A DNA stretch of 43,737 nucleotides from Colivivens sp963645405. GTDB lineage: Bacteria; Bacteroidota; Bacteroidia; Bacteroidales; Bacteroidaceae. Made by a program: the position numbers and the translations under genes. The DNA lies in contig CAVISR010000009.1 in assembly GCA_963645405.1 (NCBI GenBank), positions 1-43,737 on the forward strand, read 5' to 3'. Under the pieces are notes generated by a model. It made no database searches, was not told the origin of the DNA, and saw only the letters and a program-made list of their open reading frames with translations. Below, piece by piece: positions 42,155 through 43,737 of the stretch (position 1 is its first letter; the number at the start of each line of letters is the position of its first letter).

Positions 42155-43737
42155 ATGAGTCCACTTGTAAAAGTGGCATTTAATTGAGTCTACATTTGAC
42201 CTCTGGCAGGCTTTGTATCCCTGCATTGGTCGTTAACTAATATCCATGATGTAGTCCCAAATTGGTTTTGTATGACCATATGGGCTCATCTGGCTCACAT
42301 ATTGGCCTTTCTAAGGGGCCAGACTCGGTCTTTGAAACATTTTATGCTCTCTGGAGAGCGATTTTGAGGTCAAATAGCAAAAGTCGGCGCACGTTAATCC
42401 ATGCACAGCGTGCCAACGCCTGCATCTTGTGCTTGACCAACCCGCGGTATCTGGTCTTGTTGTTCCTGGTATGGAAGCAGTACTGGAAGATTGTCGCCTC
42501 GACATTGTTCCGTTTCTTGCGTTCATCGAATGGGATGGACTCGACCTCCTTACGTGTCTTGGCCTTGGCTATCTGTTCCCGTCCGAAATACCTCCAGCAC
42601 TTCTTTCCTTCCTTGTTCTCGGTTCGAATCTTCCACTTTCCGTCATTCACCGGGATGGCAGTAATGACCTCGCCAGTCCTTTTGTCTGTGACCAGAAGAG
42701 CGTTGTCAGCAGTCTGCTCAAGGTCGAAGCGCGAAGGCTTTCCTTGGATTCCATTGGCCACAAAGTCGATGTCGTTTTCCGCTGTAAACTTGCGGTTGTC
42801 TTCACTTTGATAGGCTCCGTCGCTGTGTAAGGTCTCTACCTTGTTCCCGGTGACTTCCTCAGAACCTTTCACACCTGACTCTACATAAGTATTGTCGGCA
42901 GTGGTGGCTCCCTCGACATCAACATGGGTAATAATGTTGGGCTTGCCCTCTTCGTCGCAAGTCTCAGTGATGTTGGTACTGAAGCCTTTCACTTTCTTGC
43001 CGGCCTTGCCACGATACTCGGCATCGGGATCGTTGGGGTTCTGCACGCTCTTGGCGCTGACCAGTTTCTTGTCACGTACAGATACCGTGCCGTCCTCGGC
43101 TTTGTCATACTGCTCGCTGAAAACCCGGCGAAGGAGGGGCCAGTCTTCAGCTATTGTATGGCTAAGGATGTGGTCTATGACGAGTCCGAGTGTCAGCAGG
43201 CGCTTTCCCATCGTCTCGCTATCTGTGCGGTATACGGTCTTCCGGGCATCCTCGTTGTAGAATTCAAGAGCTTGTTCACGGAGTAGTTGGTCTTCAATGA
43301 ACTCAATCTCCGAAAGACTGACTTCCTTCTTCAGTGTCTCATGTATAATCTCATAGCGGGAATACCAGGCAATGTTGCTCGATATAAGCTTGCTGTCCAT
43401 GCGGACGGCCTTGCCAGATATGCGATATTCAAGAGCCTGCTTGTGTGTAATGCCTTTGAAGCATTTGTCAAACAAGTCGATGCCGGTTTCCTCTTGATAC
43501 TTGACCATGTTACGACGTAAAGTATAGTAGGAGTCTATCGACGGGCACTGCTCCTGAAGGCTAACCAAACCGAGGGCACTGCGGTAAAGCATGTTGAAAC
43601 AGCAGTTTTCAAACAATGCTTCATCACTGCATCCGCTGCCTTCTTTCAGAATGCTCATGGCAATGAGAATGCGGATAGGAGCATTGGGACGCCCGTCCTT
43701 ACCACCCTCACGACCTTCGGCAAACAACGGACGGAAT
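42155..43737 (-). mobile_element. IS1182-family insertion sequence, partial
   Basis: Defined by the transposase gene at 42342-43737 and cut by the window end. The downstream border is uncertain: a hairpin CCACTT-GTAA-AAGTGG (42161-42176) and an AATGAGTCCACTT motif near 42154 are likely parts of the terminal region, but without the other end the inverted repeats and target duplication cannot be checked. Confidence 0.6.
42342..43737 (-). CDS. IS1182-family transposase, N-terminus beyond the window
   Basis: At least 465 residues of a DDE transposase, open through the right edge of the window (the reading frame continues upstream of FRPLF, so the true start lies outside). Family features: the N-terminal RPNAPIRILIAMSILKEGSG region, RMDSKLISSNIAWYSRYE (first Asp), HSDGAYQSEDN (second Asp) and VEATIFQYCFHTRNNKTRYRG with the Glu, followed by KMQALARCAWINVRR. 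The stop TAA is at 42342-42344. No frameshift or stop interrupts the part seen, so this copy may be functional. Confidence 0.93.
   Translation of the reverse strand, partial: FRPLFAEGREGGKDGRPNAPIRILIAMSILKEGSGCSDEALFENCCFNMLYRSALGLVSLQEQCPSIDSYYTLRRNMVKYQEETGIDLFDKCFKGITHKQALEYRISGKAVRMDSKLISSNIAWYSRYEIIHETLKKEVSLSEIEFIEDQLLREQALEFYNEDARKTVYRTDSETMGKRLLTLGLVIDHILSHTIAEDWPLLRRVFSEQYDKAEDGTVSVRDKKLVSAKSVQNPNDPDAEYRGKAGKKVKGFSTNITETCDEEGKPNIITHVDVEGATTADNTYVESGVKGSEEVTGNKVETLHSDGAYQSEDNRKFTAENDIDFVANGIQGKPSRFDLEQTADNALLVTDKRTGEVITAIPVNDGKWKIRTENKEGKKCWRYFGREQIAKAKTRKEVESIPFDERKKRNNVEATIFQYCFHTRNNKTRYRGLVKHKMQALARCAWINVRRLLLFDLKIALQRA

Overview
The window looks like a chromosomal segment of a Prevotella-type member of the Bacteroidales (Bacteroidota). 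The reasons are several promoters of the TTTG-N19-21-TAnnTTTG type, a SusC/SusD pair, an 11-subunit Nuo complex without NuoE/F/G, a fused NuoCD, Prevotella-style secreted lipoproteins and a C-terminal sorting-like tail, and a DUF4143 ATPase remnant. Nearly all genes lie on the + strand. The exceptions are a hexuronate-type transporter, mltG and a transposase cut by the window end. I see no tRNA, rRNA or CRISPR array.

Layout. 1-1511: gene-poor DNA with an orphan promoter-like site, REP-like palindromes and two adjacent 22-bp tandem arrays, ending at the terminator of a minus-strand MFS transporter (1512-2960). 3224-7812: a housekeeping run glyA - rlmN - DUF4837 lipoprotein - pdxA behind a good Bacteroidetes promoter. 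7813-8187: two further 22-bp tandem repeats. 8188-14122: the most notable cluster, with a YbhN/AglD-type membrane protein, sugar-type nucleotidyltransferase, ATP-grasp protein, CDP-alcohol phosphotransferase, HAD protein and inositol-3-phosphate synthase. Together these fit inositol phospholipid synthesis through a CDP-inositol intermediate, a route proposed for Prevotella and distinct from the PIP-intermediate route of Bacteroides thetaiotaomicron. 14178-18126: a DUF5686 outer-membrane protein and a TPR protein. 18167-18855: a DUF4143 ATPase gene reduced by a large internal deletion, preceded by three 32-bp-spaced repeats and followed by a REP-like element. 18885-22158: mltG diverging from a GH51 arabinofuranosidase, then a Nudix hydrolase.

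22590-32958: a ten-gene nuo operon (A, B, CD, H-N) encoding a proton pump without the NADH-oxidising module, so ferredoxin, flavodoxin or an unknown donor is the probable electron source. 33025-41381: a SusC/SusD locus with a surface lipoprotein, a secreted beta-rich protein with a type IX-like C-terminal tail, and a C10 (streptopain-like) cysteine protease, but no glycoside hydrolase. This suggests peptide rather than glycan capture. Two identical palindrome-containing repeats lie upstream of its promoter. 41470-41968: a small DUF3791 gene pair that looks like part of a toxin-antitoxin-like module. 42342-43737: an IS1182-family transposase running off the end.

Two sequence-level themes recur. 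One is a dispersed REPIN-like palindrome family with compensatory base changes in its stems. The other is a set of unrelated intergenic tandem repeats that share a 22-bp period. Both were found by eye; copy number and significance need genome-wide computation.
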